DNA of 64,000 nt from Typhlomys cinereus (taxonomy: Eukaryota > Chordata > Mammalia > Rodentia > Platacanthomyidae). The notes beneath the pieces are model-generated. The model was not told where the DNA came from. It did no database searches and saw nothing but the letters and a program-made list of their open reading frames with translations. Each line of letters begins with the position of its first letter. Positions within the stretch are counted from its first letter, which is position 1. Position numbers and translations under genes: made by a program. The stretch lies in the NCBI GenBank assembly GCA_023101885.1, contig JALPQD010000241.1:1137001-1201000 (forward strand), written 5' to 3'. Below are positions 48,015 to 61,500 of the stretch, in pieces.

Positions 48015-48430
48015 TTACCAATGAATATTGTATCACTGAGATGAATTGTGTCCTCTAAAAATATAATGATGTTCTAGTCCTTAGTACCTGTGAGTGAAAT
48101 CTTATTTTGAAACAGGACCTTAATGAGTAGAATAAAATACAAAAAAAAGTAGAATAACAAGTACATAAGGCCAAACAACATTAGAGTAGATCCTGATCCA
48201 GTAACAAATGCCCTTCTATAAAGAGGTAAATTTGAACTCATACAGACAGAGATGGGAGATGGCACTGTGAAGTTCAAGTGGAACTAGAGTTACTGTGTTG
48301 CAAACCCAGGAACAATCACAACACACTGGAAGAGGCCAGGGGAGATTTTTTCTTACAGACTCCAGCACCAAATAAGCCTGTCATTCTTGCTTTGGTAGCT
48401 GATATTCTTCCTGAAGGATAGAAGGAACTA
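48015..48430 (+). repeat. MaLR LTR remnant, MLT1-like
   Basis: Landmarks: 'gatgaattgtgtcctctaaa', 'gttctagtccttagtacctg', 'tgaaatcttattttgaaaca' and 'gatgggagatggcactgtga'. It belongs to the same general class as 5095-5568. Its right end lies within 35 bp of exon A's donor. Confidence 0.5.
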
Positions 48431-48461
48431 GGCAAATATGTGACTAAAGTAACTGACTTAC

Positions 48462-48591
48462 CACGGGACCCCGGCCAATGCTGCTCAGGTAGTAGAGGAG
48501 ACCTTTGGTGTGGTAGATCGTTGGTTGCAGATGAGCTTGGGGAAAGAGCCACTGTCTGTTGAGATCCTCCCCTCTCAGTGAGCATCTGTGA
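48462..48591 (-). CDS. AGBL1: AGBL1 exon A: LNRQW substrate-binding exon of the carboxypeptidase domain
   Basis: This 130-bp coding exon begins with the last base of a split codon, then 43 full codons, ending in phase 0. It reads [14 protein letters not shown], then [20 protein letters not shown] and LSSIGRGPV. The Asn-Arg of LNRQW corresponds to carboxypeptidase A Asn144/Arg145, which grip the substrate C-terminal carboxylate. [13 protein letters not shown] is diagnostic for CCP1/CCP4. [11 protein letters not shown] and LSSIGRGPV favour AGBL1 over AGTPBP1. The acceptor is ..tgtttctgcag and the donor GTG|gtaagt. The preceding exon must end with two bases of an Asn codon (..NGN) and carry the HxGE zinc motif. 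I did not find it in the window. The exon is intact. Confidence 0.94.
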
Positions 48592-49929
48592 CTGCAGAAA
48601 CAAACAATAAGCAAATAAATATGCATTTAGAAGAAAATAGCTTCAGAAAATAAAGCCCAACCAGACAAACAATTCGACTAATGATCCAAACTTCCCTCTG
48701 ACTTCTGCCCAATGGCACGAGTGTGCCAGATGTCCAGGAAGCTGCAGATCCATCATTTCATCTCCCAGAGTGCCGTGGTTATTCATGGCCTCTGAAAGAA
48801 CTAGAAACTCTACCTGACTTGACACTGGGTTACCAGAATTTTCAGACAATCTTTGGGAAGTATAGTTTCCATTATAAACATCCAAGACCTTTGAGCTCTA
48901 CAGATAATTAAGTTGAGCTCAATCTAACAAAGGGTATCTTAAAATATGATAGTTCCAGCTGACTCAGTATCTCTGCAAAAGTGGTATTAGTACACCCTAA
49001 AAAGGAGACCAGGGTTTATAAACAACAAAAGATCATGTAACTAAAGACTTTCCATTTGGGTTTTTGCCTCTAACTCTTGCCTTCATTCTCCTGTTGTATT
49101 GTTTCCCTCCTTAATTCCTTCTTCTGTTGTATTACTTCCCTCCCTAGCCACAAGAAAGTCTTGAAAGCTATTTCAAAAACACCACTTCACTCTGTCATAG
49201 ACAGAAAGAGTTCAAACATCCTTCATTTCCCAAATATATATGTACATTCAAAAGTACCGTATTAGCTTGTAAAGGGAGCTCTACTGGTAATAATAGTACT
49301 AAGAAGCCAAGTTTCCAGGTAGAGTCGTCCAATAAGAGTGCAAGAGTGCCAGAGATTACATAATGCATTGACTATTCTTATTAGTATGACATATGTCCAC
49401 TAGAGTAGACTAGCAAGATGTTACAGATCAGGAGATAATATAAATCTCTGTCATCAGGCCCTCCAGCACTCCACCTCCTCTACTGCTTCTTTTCCATTCT
49501 CTACCACGGTTGAATTGCTAAGTGTCCTCTAAGAGCTGTCCTTTGCCCAAGCTCCCCATATTGTTCATCCAACTCTACCTATTCAACTGTCTTAATCATT
49601 CCACAAGTTCTCAAGTCATTGTATTTTACCCTACAGTATTGTATTTTGGGGATTCCTTTAGTCAGAATCCTTATTAAACTATTTGGTGAATTTTTTTTAT
49701 TTCTTTTGCTCTCTTCATCAGACTGGGAGAAGTCACAGCTACTTGGAGGACAGCAATGATCTTGGTACCATTAAAATCTTAAATAGGAACCGTGTCAGAG
49801 TTGATTTTCAGTAATAATACACAATAAATATCTACCCTAAAATTCATTTAAAATTAGGATCAGATAGGCATTCTGTTTTTAAAAACCACCCTATTTTTAT
49901 TTATAATTTCTAAATCTATCTCATTAGAG

Positions 49930-49941
49930 ATAGAGAAGACA

Positions 49942-49995
<54 letters not shown>

Positions 49996-50130
49996 ACATG
50001 CCCACAGTATATATGTGGAGATCAGAGAATAACTTTCTGAAGTCAGAAAATTAGTTCTCTGTTTCCACTATGTGGACTTTGAGGGATCAAACTCATATCC
50101 CCAAATGTGCTCTCATTTCCTCAAACCCCA
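49930..50130 (-). repeat. B3-like SINE fragment with (GA)n, minus strand
   Basis: A GA run (49948-49992) is followed by 'gtggagatcagagaataact', 'tctgaagtcagaaaattagt', 'ccactatgtggactttgagg' and 'gatcaaactcatatcc', matching the complement of a B3-type body. Confidence 0.6.
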
Positions 50131-50344
50131 TTTTTGGTTAACTCTGGAAACAGAAAGGAAAAGCTCAGCCACCTTTTCTCACATTTTAATCTCCATGTTT
50201 CTGAAATTGTCTTCAAATATTAGCTTCCTGTTGCTTGTCGTCACCCTCTTTGAACTCTTAGAACTCTCAGAGTTCAGTGGAAATTGGAAATCTTTAATCA
50301 TTTGTCCTGATTTCAGTATTAAAATACCATGACAAGAAGAGTTC

Positions 50345-50820
50345 AGAGATAACTGGTAATGTAGTAGATATGGCGCTTGTTTGGCTTACACGAAGCCATG
50401 GTTCAGTCCCTGGAACCATGGTGGATATACCTGTAATTTCAACACTCAGAAGGTGGGGATAAAATAATCCGGTGTTTAGGGGGCTAGAGAGGTGGCCCAG
50501 GGGTTAAGCCTCTGCCTTGCAGCCGGAAGGCCCTGAGTTCGGATCCTAAACCCCACGTATAGACGCTGGGCAGAAGCGGGGGAGGCCTGCGTTTCTGGTC
50601 CTGGTAGGGCGAAGCCTGTGAATCCCGGGGCAGAAGGAGGTGGAGGCATCCATGATGGTTCCCGAATTCACCTGTGGTTCTACACACACACACATACACA
50701 CACACACACATGCATACACGCACAATTGAATAAATAATAAAAATTTTTTTAAAAAGATAATCCGGTGTTTAATGCCATCTTCAGCTACATAAAGAATTTG
50801 AAGTCAGTCTGGAATACATG

Positions 50821-50868
<48 letters not shown>

Positions 50869-50870
50869 TT
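50345..50870 (+). mobile_element. B4-like SINE (ID head plus B1 body), split by a younger SINE
   Basis: The left part has an ID-like head ('atatggcgcttgtttggctt', 'cacgaagccatggttcagtc') joined to a B1-like body ('ctgtaatttcaacactcaga'). It resumes at 50772 with 'cttcagctacataaagaatt' and 'tgaagtcagtctggaataca', ending in a CT run (50826-50870) rather than an A tail. Confidence 0.7.
50479..50756 (+). mobile_element. Young tRNA-derived SINE nested in the B4-like SINE, with perfect TSD
   Basis: It has a well-preserved head ('ggggctagagaggtggccca', 'ggggttaagcctctgccttg'), B box ('ctgagttcggatcctaaacc') and GC-rich body ('gaggcctgcgtttctggtcc'). The tail is CA-rich, then AATTGAATAAATAATAA. Identical 15-bp duplications ataatccggtgttta sit at 50464-50478 and 50757-50771. 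The intact CpGs and perfect duplication indicate recent insertion. Confidence 0.92.
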
Positions 50871-51432
50871 GATAGCAATAGTTTGGATAATCTGCATCCT
50901 TCAGTTCTTCATTCTTTCCTTGACTTCCCCTCTCCTTTACTCTTTTTTAGCACCAATGACACCTACACACAGGGTTTGATCTACTTGCTTTGTGACCAAG
51001 GACAAAGGTAACTAGTGAAGGAGTGAAAAGGGAAGCACCCTGAACTTGATCCTGGATATATTTGTTACATTTCAATTAATTTTCCTTTTCAAATTGAAGT
51101 ATCCTAAAGCCTCAGGATTCTCTCCATCTGTTCTGTGATTCTCCTCCTTGCCTTGACCTGGATTCATATCAACTTGGGGGATTTAATTTTCTTCTTAACA
51201 TTGGCCATGATAAAACGAATTTGGGTCCTTGAAAGCATTTTTGTTTATGTAAAGTAAAATGCAAGTATCACATGTGTCTTGTAACTGAAAATTCTGTCAA
51301 TCTATCTATCAATCTCACTGTTCTCCATGGAGACCAAGTTCAGGGACAACAAATATATGGTAAAGGCTCATAGGTTACCACACATCACAAATACAATCCA
51401 AGACCAAATTTTCAAAAAAAATGGAGAAAATA

Positions 51433-51581
51433 AAGATAAGAAGGTGACTCAGTGGGATAAAGGCATTTTCTACCAAGCACAATAATCCAATCCTCAGAGC
51501 CAACATAATATCAGACGAAAATAAGCAACCACCGGTTTGCCCCCTGACTTACTTAACCAAGCTATAGTACGTGTGTGTCCA

Positions 51582-51650
<69 letters not shown>
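51433..51650 (+). repeat. B2-like SINE with (CT)n(CA)n tail
   Basis: The head 'agaaggtgactcagtgggat' and 'aaaggcattttctaccaagc' is followed by 'cctcagagccaacataatat' and 'cccctgacttacttaac'. It ends in a CT run changing to CA (51586-51650). Confidence 0.6.
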
Positions 51651-51839
51651 AAAGAACCATAAAAAGATAAGAAAATAAAATTTTAATTTGGAATCTATAG
51701 CCACCTGAGTTTTGATAAAGAAAACTAGGTTCCAGCTCTCAGTTCCAATACCAGGTATGGTATTTGGGTATCTGCTTTTGTTATCATCAATCATCACCAC
51801 CACTACCACCACCCCTACCACTACCCATAATCAGCATAA

Positions 51840-51945
51840 TTTGGGTTTACAAGACAAGTTTCAACTTTGGACTACTAAGCTGTCCTTGAACTCATGATCT
51901 TCAGTGTGCTGGAATTGTGGGCATGAACCACTATGATCTGATCCT
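51840..51945 (-). repeat. B1-like SINE fragment, minus strand
   Basis: 'gctgtccttgaactcatgat', 'cttcagtgtgctggaattgt' and 'gggcatgaaccactatgatc' match the complement of a B1 right half. Confidence 0.65.
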
Positions 51946-53149
51946 TTCCAGAATCATTTTAAAAATCAAATTATACAACATCTCTCTTTTATACCTCCAC
52001 GGAGAGCTAGCTATATAATTCTACTTCTACCTATATCTATGCCCATGACTATATCTGTAGCCACACCCACATTCTTTCTGCATCTACAATGCTCATGGAT
52101 GCACGGGGCCCCTGTGCCTAAGTCCATTGCTTCCTTATTTCAGCCTAGCCATAGTCCCTATGAGGAAGAGTCAGATACCTTTATACAAGTTGAATGGTAG
52201 AGAGAACCTTAGCAAGTCATCCCAGATAAGAGTCTGTAGTGTGCTTTTTAAGTATCAGTTGGCTTGAGCCCACTTCAGGACTGAAGCAGTAGGACTGAAT
52301 GGAAAACGCACTTAAGGGTGTAGTGTGGAGAATGATTACCAGAAATTAATGATTGGAACATAGGCTACTAACCAGTGCCAAGGTGATAATGGCATCTAAG
52401 ATTATTGAAGTATTTATATTTGAAGAAAGGTCCAGATCAGTGAACGAAATGCAGTCATTACAGAAGTGTTGGTTTTGGAAAAGTTTTATTTGGTGGATGT
52501 TTGTTTTGAAGAATATAGAAATGAACCATCCCATTGACATATACAGATTGTGCAGACTTGGGTAGTCTGTACTTGTCTTTACATTCAAGTCTGTATGTGT
52601 GGTTGTGCTTTGAGGAATATCTGTGTGCATGTCTATGGCTTTGAAACTTCCTATATCTCTGTAATTGCAGACTACTACAATATGTACCATACCTAACTTA
52701 AGTACTTTTTCTTTTAAAGCAAATCCATTTGCTTCCAATCTCCAAATCCATTTGGCATTTTATGTTAATAATATTAGAGATTCATGTAGTCAGAGGGCCT
52801 GCTGCTGCTCTTCCCAGGGATTTGTTTTAAGCATTCGAAGATGAAATGCACCCTGTCTTATTATCTACTGTAGCACTTCTGCAGTGACAGCTGCCACTTC
52901 GATGTGGAGAGAATTAGCAGATGGACAGTGATGACGGACTGGCAATAAATTCAGTGTCTGTAATTTCTGAAAAGAGGTCATCTCTCAAATAGAGTCTGAA
53001 GCCCTGCTTTGCTTATAGGAGGAATGAAGTGGTGACTAGTGTTACATTTTTCCCCACTGAAAATTGCAAACTTCCCAGAGAAATAGATAATGCACTTTCT
53101 TTATGTTTGCACAGGTATTTGATTCAATGAATCCTCCATGTTTTCTTTG

Positions 53150-53370
53150 TTAAACAGCTGTTCTTGTATTCTAAGCTAGCCTCATTCTCGCTTGATATTG
53201 AGATGAGGATGACTTTGACTTACTGATGGCCATGTCGCTGCTTCACAAGTGCTAGAATTACAAGTGATGAGACACCATTTCCAGTGTGTAAGGTCCTGGG
53301 AATTGAATTCAGGGCTTCGTGTATGCTCAGCAAGCCCTGCTCTACATGAACTACACCACTCAAGCCTAAT
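53150..53370 (-). repeat. B4-like SINE, minus strand
   Basis: B1-like text on the left ('aagtgctagaattacaagtg') passes into the complement of an ID head: 'gggaattgaattcagggctt', 'cgtgtatgctcagcaagccc' and 'ctctacatgaactacaccac'. Confidence 0.65.
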
Positions 53371-53574
53371 TTGAGATAAAGCTGATATGTACAAAGTGTG
53401 TTAAGAGTAAGGTGCCTGACTATCTACATTGTCCAAGATATTGCAAATTTAACCTTGAAACTCCTGAATTCTACCAATGGGTCTCTCCGTCTAAACCCCT
53501 AATTCTAGCAAGTCATAGAGCTCAGGTCCTGACCAAAAACTGGGCTTCATTGTGTTGCACTGAGTTTAAATATT

Positions 53575-53700
53575 TTTTGTTTGTTTGTATTTTTGACAGG
53601 GTCTCCAGCAGGCCAGGGTAACCACAAACTCATTATATAGCCAAGGATGATCTTGATCTCCACATTCTGAATGTTGAGATTAAAGGCATGTATTATTGTA
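53575..53700 (-). repeat. B1-like SINE, minus strand
   Basis: A TTTGTTTG-rich edge, then 'tttttgacagggtctccagc', 'aaccacaaactcattatata', 'gatcttgatctccacattct' and 'tgagattaaaggcatgtatt' form a complete complementary B1 layout. Confidence 0.75.
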
Positions 53701-54124
53701 GATGGCTTATACAGTCCTGAGGACCAAACTGGAGCTTTGGGAATACTAAGAAAATGACAAATGAATGACATTTTTGGAGTTCAGGTAGGACTGGCACAAG
53801 AGACCCAGGTTCAGACACCTTCACTAACTCTTCTTATCTTAACTACTTCATTGCACAAGGTCTGTCTTCTCTTCTTAGGCAATCACAGCCTATGTCCAAG
53901 AAGTATCTAACCTTGAACCAGAATGCAAAACATTTTCTGTTGTTGTTCTGTCTCTTTAGATTTGCAATTTGAAAGAAGGAAAGATGGTAGATGGAATAGG
54001 ATTTCAGAAAAATTGAGATGGACTCTTGAAGTCAGGTAGAAATATTCTGAAATGAAGTGTGTAATCTTTAAAACTAGTGTCTGGGTAAAACATATATTTT
54101 ATCCTTAAAAAATAAGCAATGATC

Positions 54125-54274
54125 ATCCAGGTATGATGGCATATGCTTACTGTCATTGCACTTGAAAGTGAAACTCAGGAGGAGGATCAGGAGCTCAAGA
54201 TTATCTTTGACTGCACAACAATATGGAGGCCAGCTTAGGTTATATCATGAAACCTTATGCTGAGAGAGAGAGAC

Positions 54275-54318
<44 letters not shown>
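54125..54318 (+). repeat. B1-like SINE with (GA)n tail
   Basis: 'catccaggtatgatggcata', 'gaggaggatcaggagctcaa' and 'gaggccagcttaggttatat' mark a B1 body. The usual A tail is replaced by a GA run (54262-54318). Confidence 0.7.
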
Positions 54319-54320
<2 letters not shown>

Positions 54321-55884
54321 AGAAAGTGATTCTGCTCTGATATCCAGAAACATGGCAATTTTGTGACTGAATAAAACCATTCCAGCTGAAAGTGGACCTT
54401 TGCTAAGTCATCTTTGCAGCCCACCATTGGTAAACCATCCAGTAAAGAAGCTCCCGTCACTTGTGAGACACTAGCCCCAAACTGCCTCTCAGGGTGGAGC
54501 CATATCTCCTGAAATCCTCCTTCAAAATGAAATGTCAACAGGTCAGCTATTGTGGAATTCTAGTGGAAGTATACAGCATTGCATTGAGTTCTTGGTTATT
54601 GTGGCCCCCATATGGACCGAAGATACTTTCTGGCAGTACATCTCCTCACCATTAAGTATTAAATTATTACTATCTCTTCTTGTGCAAGGTTCCCAGAGTC
54701 ATGGGATGTGGGGTTGGTTATTGAGAAGATACCAGACAGCTTAAAGGGAAATAACATCACTGGAATCTTGACCTTCCTTTTTGATAGTTTCACTGTACAG
54801 TTCCAACTGACATCCATTCCACAATCCTACTGCCTATATTTCTGAATGCTGTGAGTAAATGTGTGCACTGTCATGCCCATTCCCCAGTATTAATTATAGA
54901 TCTGACTTATTTATCAGCCAAAAATAGGGCTTTCCCATACACTTGGAAACAACGTGTGAAGGAAAGGTTTCGGCAAGAACACTTTGAACTGTCAGAACCC
55001 CTGAGGCAATGGACTATAAAAGTAAGAGAAAGAAAGAAAAAGTGTGTAGCATCTTAAAAGAGAATTTGCAAAAGTACAGTCAGATCAAAAGATGATTAAA
55101 AAACCTCTCTGTGACTGAAAAATGCAGAACTGGAGCCCAGGAAATTGAAAGGATGGCACCAGACTTGATAGTATAAGAGATCTCAGGGCAGAAATCTCTG
55201 AGTTCCTGTGAGCACACTTGAGATTTAGCAAGCAGCTTCACTAGTTTCAGAACATCTTCAGAATGAAAGTCAGCTAGAGTATAGACAGAGACTATATGGG
55301 AAGCTAAATGAAGCTTCTAGAACACAGCAGCTCAGCATGAGGCACTGTTGGCCAGATGCTGCACCCAGAGATTTTTCAAATAAACAGTGTTCAGATGGAC
55401 AAGGGGAAAAAAATGTGGAAAAACAAAAATCAGCTTCATTTCCAGGCCATAGTTTTTACAAGCTCAAAACAACCAGAGTTGCCAGGAACATTTTACAATC
55501 CTAGAGGATATTTTTTAGCAAAAGACTTACAGGCAAAACTTCAGAGTAGAAGAGACCAATCGCAGCTGTTCTTCTCCCAACATCTCTAAGAACCCAAGAA
55601 GTAGTTTCTAGAAGGTTGATGATTCCACAGAGTAGGAGGGGGAATACCATCAGGGTTGCCTAATTTTCTGGATGTTATGATATAACATTGTCATCTACAA
55701 AGTTCATACTGAAGGACTGAGTGATTAAGCTTAAAAAGTAATAATAACAAAAAGCTTCATCATATCAGAAATAAGTTTACTATGTTGTGTTGGGTTGCAT
55801 TCATAGTTATTGTGGTCCACATGCATGGGTTGAACAGACCCCGAAGGACCAAAGCACTTAATCTCATTTTAGCTAAAGAAAATT

Positions 55885-56180
55885 TACATGGACCTGATGA
55901 GATGCCTTAAAAGGCATGGCATTTGCCTTTCAACCATGAAGACCTCAGCTGGAATCCTAAGACCCACTTAAAGGTGATCCCAGTGCTAGTTACATTGAGA
56001 CAAGAAGATCCTTAGTCCTTGCTCCTCCTTTAACTGATGAGTGCTAGGTCAATGACAGATCATATTTCAATGGATGTAGATGTAATTTCTGTGACTAACA
56101 CCCAAAGTTGTCCTCCAGTTTCCATGCACATTTGAATATACACACACACTCACATACACATGCACACAACCTAAAGTTGA
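55885..56180 (+). repeat. tRNA-derived SINE (B2/B3-like), diverged
   Basis: 'ggacctgatgagatgcctta', 'ggcatttgcctttcaaccat', 'gaagacctcagctggaatcc', 'gttgtcctccagtttccatg' and a CA-rich tail. Confidence 0.65.
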
Positions 56181-56844
56181 TCATTTGAACATAAAGTATT
56201 TTTAATGTAAACTAGTTTTTCTTTCTGTTCTTTTTTCCCAGAAGTATGGCCATCCACCAGCAGCACTGGCAATATTCTTGGGTCCCGCTCCTGAGTTCTT
56301 ACTTTAAGGAAGTACCATGGAATCTGAATGCACAATGAAATGACAGACAAGGCACTTCCCATGGGACTGAAAGAAGAGAGTTAACTTTTAAACGGAGCCA
56401 TGTACTTTATAAAGGACTTTCCAACCCCCACGTTGAAGGAATTTGAGCAAGTGATATTCACAATCTCCAAATCTAAGCTGGAGTAGAGCCAGCTCAGGAA
56501 ATCTGCAAGACCGTTTTCCCTCACTCATCCAACATAAGTACCCATTTTTCTATCATGTTATTAGCATCTGGTGTATTTTTAATGCAAAACCAATATAGAA
56601 TTAAGCTAAAATACACTTTCCTTGAACAAGCTTGATACTATAAAGTCATTCAACAATCCAATGACACAAATCAATAGATCCCAAGGTAGGTCTACTTTAC
56701 TTGAAAGCAACTCAGGTCCGATTAAAGAATGGAACAGCCTGTCAGCTGGAAGTGTGAATCCCTATGATTTCACTTATGTCAACAAGAAATGTGTGGTCAG
56801 TTAATGCTAATTTTAGCACACAACTTGATCACATGCAAAAATAG

Positions 56845-57215
56845 ATATATGGTGTTGGGAAAATGGCTAAGTGGTTAAAGTGTTTGCCATACATGTAAAA
56901 GAACTGAAGTATGCATCCTCAGATCCCCAAATTCTAGATCACATAGTAGCCCATCTATAATTCTGACTCTGAAAGGTGGAACCTGGGAATCTGCAGAGTG
57001 AGATAAGTAGCTATAGATTAGCTTTCAGTTTCGTTAGAAAACTGGCCACTAAGTAAAGTGGAATAGTGATGAAAAAGGATTCCCAATATCATCCTCATGA
57101 TATGGAGATATGCACACTCATAGGCACGTTTGCACATACACATACCTGTGCTCTCAGCGTCTTGAAAACATTCATACACATGTGTGCTATCCCATACACA
57201 CATACAAAAATATAT
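56845..57215 (+). repeat. tRNA-derived SINE, diverged, with CA-rich tail
   Basis: 'ggtgttgggaaaatggctaa', 'gtggttaaagtgtttgccat' and 'gcatcctcagatccccaaat' mark the tRNA-like head. The body is about 200 bp and the tail has scattered CACA/CATA. Confidence 0.65.
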
Positions 57216-59487
57216 TTTTACTGAAAGCATTGGCATTGAAGGTACATTTCTGAATTTATCTACTTGTGAAGGGCTCACTAAGCAGGCTAATAAGTAATGA
57301 AGCCATAAGCTACCCCATTATCTGGAGGTCAGCCAGTCTTCATCTACTGCAACTGTCAGTCTACACTTAGTACTAACTAGATGTAAACATTTATTAATGA
57401 AATTTTACACTTTTTATCCATATAAAATGCTAGAATTAAGAAATGACAAACAAAACTTCAGAATTACAAACTAATAATGATTATTTCTATAATACCAAAA
57501 ATAACTTTGAAAAACTCAAGATTCATTTCTTATAAAAGCAGTCAAGAAAACAATAATTAATATTTAAAGACACACACACATACACTAAAACCAGAGTTTA
57601 AAGTGTTGAAGTAAAAATCTCTTATTCTTATTTATGGACACATGTCATTATAACTTCTGTAAGATTCTATCCAAGATAATGAGATTACTTTCTCTATGAC
57701 CATTCAACATGTAACTAGATGTACTCTTCAGGGAACTTGGAAGAGGATTAGATGAAAAATGTATGCAGACGCAATCGAGAGACAAGAAACCATTATATAC
57801 TATTAAATTAATATGAATTTCCAGTAAGAAGCAAATTTCTATGGAGGAAAGTCACTGAACACTGTGTTGACACCACAAAATGACATGCCACATGATTTTA
57901 TTTTTGAGAAAAATTTCTGTGATGTGATATGGAGTGTTGATTTTCAAGATATAGAATCCAGTGAATTTAAACAAATAATATATAAGAAAGAAACAGAAAG
58001 AAAACATGCACACATCAATTCATTGTTTAAAAATGCAAGAAAGGTAAATCAGAAATTCAATAATGTTTACTACCTATGGGAAGTGGGTGGAAACAATACC
58101 GAATGGGCTAGTGGGAATGGGACAGGAAGAATAAAGGGAAGTGGTAATCCTCAGAGCATAGTTTGCCTATAGCTTCAACTTTTAGAACCACACTAATGCT
58201 CCACATATTCAATAAATAAATGATTACAAACAAACATTAGCCACAGGGAGAAAGCAGATAACTTATGAACATCTAAAAATGAACTTAATCTCCATGACAA
58301 CGCTGATGTTTAAAAGAAAGAAATGATCTAAGTAACTTTAGAAAACAAACCTTTAAGCTTGAAATAGTAAAGCAAAAGACAGAAAGAACAGCATAAAAAT
58401 TTGTTTTCCAGAGCAGCATGCAATTCAGAGTTAGCAATTCTGAGACTACATTATATATATTCTAGGACTGAGAAAAATAAGCAAATCAATTATGAATAAT
58501 AACAACCAGGTTTCTTGCTGTCACAGAAAGGAGTTACAAATATAACACTAATTCTGTGATGTTGTATTAGAATCCAAGGTGTCAACATGAACTTTCCATT
58601 TCATAAACACAGAGAGGAAAATAAATAGAGGTATACAGAAGCATGCATGTGTGTGTCTGTGTAAACATCTATTTTCTAGTGTATATACCAGAAAATAAAG
58701 AAACAATAACTCTTCCATGGTTAAAATAAAAATGCACATTCGATGCACAGATTTCTGGCTCACAGGACTATTATCCATTCATGGAATCTAGATTCTTGGA
58801 CAAATATTGGTTCCACAAGTTGGGCAGGACAGGGAGGAAAGAATATCAGTGCTTGACATATTTTGGTTCCAGAAATTATTCTTTAAAAATAATGAGTATA
58901 TGTTGAAATGACAGAGCTGCCAAGCCTAAATGGCCAAATACTGAAAGATTGTATAATTAAAATGATAACATATTATAATCCATTAAATAAATTAAATACA
59001 AGTTCATAATGTCAAAAGTAAGAAACAGAGAAGAAATACTAGCTCTTTATTTCAGTAGAAGCTCAATTAACAGCACAGAATTAGTGAGAAAATTAAAGAA
59101 GCTATCATTTGGCAAATGTCATGGTCATAAATGTTGCAAACAAAAATCAATGGATATGAAAATTAGTGTTGAAAGGGAAAATATTCAGATATACAAAGAA
59201 CACTGCCGAACAAGATAGATGATTTGATAAGAAGAAATAGTATGTGTGTGTGGTAGGGGAAGTTACTAAATGACAAGTGATGAAAAGTAGCGTAAAAAAG
59301 GCATGTGCACCCTGTACCTCATGAAACAAAATAGTGCTCTCTGAACAGTTCATCAATTTTGAAGGTGACAGTCTCACACAAAATCACTCTTTTATTATGA
59401 GGCGTCATCAGGCTATGCCACAGAAAAGTGTTATTTCAGCAATAGTTAGTCAATACTATTCAGATGTCAATATTAAGAAAAATTAGG

Positions 59488-59610
59488 AAGAAGGAAGGAA
59501 GAAGGAAGGAAGGAAGGAAGGAAGGAAGGAAGGAAGGAAGGAAGGAAGGAAGGAAGGAAGGAAGGAAGGAACGAACAAACGAACGAAGGAACGAAGGAAC
59601 GAAGGCTAAA
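59488..59610. repeat. (GGAA)n microsatellite
   Basis: About 20 GGAA tetramers on +, degenerating to GAAC/GAAGG variants on the right. Confidence 0.95.
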
Positions 59611-61189
59611 AGACTACTTCAGATCAGAGAGGACAGACAAGGGAAGGTAGCCCTGTGATTGTAAATAAGAATGTAATTTGGACAATTATGGAAATAAGAA
59701 CAGGCATAAAATTAATGCTAGATAATGCTAAATATTAATATCAATATTTGATAATATTAAAATAAATGTTAATCCCTTTTCTTGAATATGATTGTGTGGA
59801 TATGAAGGTGAATAAGAAATTTTTATATCTTAACTACAAGTTTTATGAGGGTCATAAATTATTTCCTAATTGATTCAAGTTTAAAAACTATAACTTTTTA
59901 AAACAGAAAGATATTCTATATTTTAAAATGTTAGGTAACAATTAGAAAAACTCAAAAACAAGATGATAACACAATAAGTAGGTAGGACATGTTGATCTCG
60001 TTTTGCTAATGAAGCCAGACATAAAAAGAACGCACAGTCCAGAGGATGCCTTGAGAGAGAAATAACATGGAATGAATGACTTATTTTTCAGTCTGAAGAG
60101 ACAAAAAATAATTCAATGCAATATCATACAGAGTGAAAGTTGGCAAAATACCCATCATACAAACAATAGTAATTTTTTAAATTAAAGCAATAAAATGATC
60201 AGAACAAACACTATAACCTGGGTTACATACACCTCTCATGAAATAAATGAAAGATTCAAAGCTATACATCAAAATCACATGCAACAGTGGATGTAATACA
60301 ACGAATGACACACTCCAGGAACAGTAGTGGATTTTGAAGAAAAATAAACTTTGGGAATATGGGCCACAAGAGAACATGACTTTATCTCTTTTGAATGATA
60401 AGCTTTAAAAAAAGTTGAAAAGAGTTAACATTGATATTGTATTACATATAAAAGAATTTTATGACAAATATTTATATCTAGCAACACTGTATCTTCAAAT
60501 ATAAAAGGTATGAGAAAATTTCTTTTAAATCCCAAAACATATGACTCACTATGAACTTATTCTTGGAAGAATAATTGGCAAAATTCTCAGACAAGCAAAA
60601 TTATTGGACAGAATTTATTCTAATTATAATTGCTTCTTCCATTAAAAGCTCAATCCTTTGAAGACAAAACAGTGATGTGTCCATCTCTGAGTCCCCAGAA
60701 TTTCATTGAGTTACCAAATAAACATATTAACATGAAAAGTCAATTTAACATAAAATGTTAAATATTCTAAATGATATGTGCTCGATAAATCAAAGCCAAC
60801 TAAAATGGATAAAAGTGTGCCTTTGTTTTTTTTGCAGTGCAAAAGAGATGGCACCAACATCAACCCCTGGTGTCTACAGGCATGTACAGTTTAGCATTCT
60901 TAAACACATACACATACACCAAATACCACACAAACATGCACACACATGCACACACACACATACAAATTGCCTTGACTTTACGATAAGTTTTAGAACTCCT
61001 TTAACATCTGTCTATAGTCCCCCCTCACTATCTCCCTCTCTTTAATGTGTGTGTGTGTGTGTGTGTAGTAGTGTTTTGTTTTTGCTTTTTTGTGTAAAAG
61101 AATTTCACTATGCAACACAATTGACTTCAGTCTTATGACAGTCTTCTACCTCTGCATCCTAGTGCTGATATTCCGAAGTTCCTTGTCAT

Positions 61190-61500
<311 letters not shown>

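Larger units (their letters stand above)
32496..48461 (-). other. AGBL1: AGBL1 intron between exons A and B (16.0 kb)
   Basis: Complete intron: donor GTG|gtaagt at 48461 and acceptor ..tgttgtag at 32496 on the minus strand. Repeats are listed separately. I see nothing nameable in 32496-34029, 35111-41439 (apart from the pseudo-exon at 38307 and a faint MIR-like patch near 37070-37160), 41906-42639, 44831-45814 or 46831-48014. The stretch 40900-41430 might hold an unrecognised LTR; it ends with 'ctattaaagctctgcactc', which resembles an LTR R/U5 border. Confidence 0.9.
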
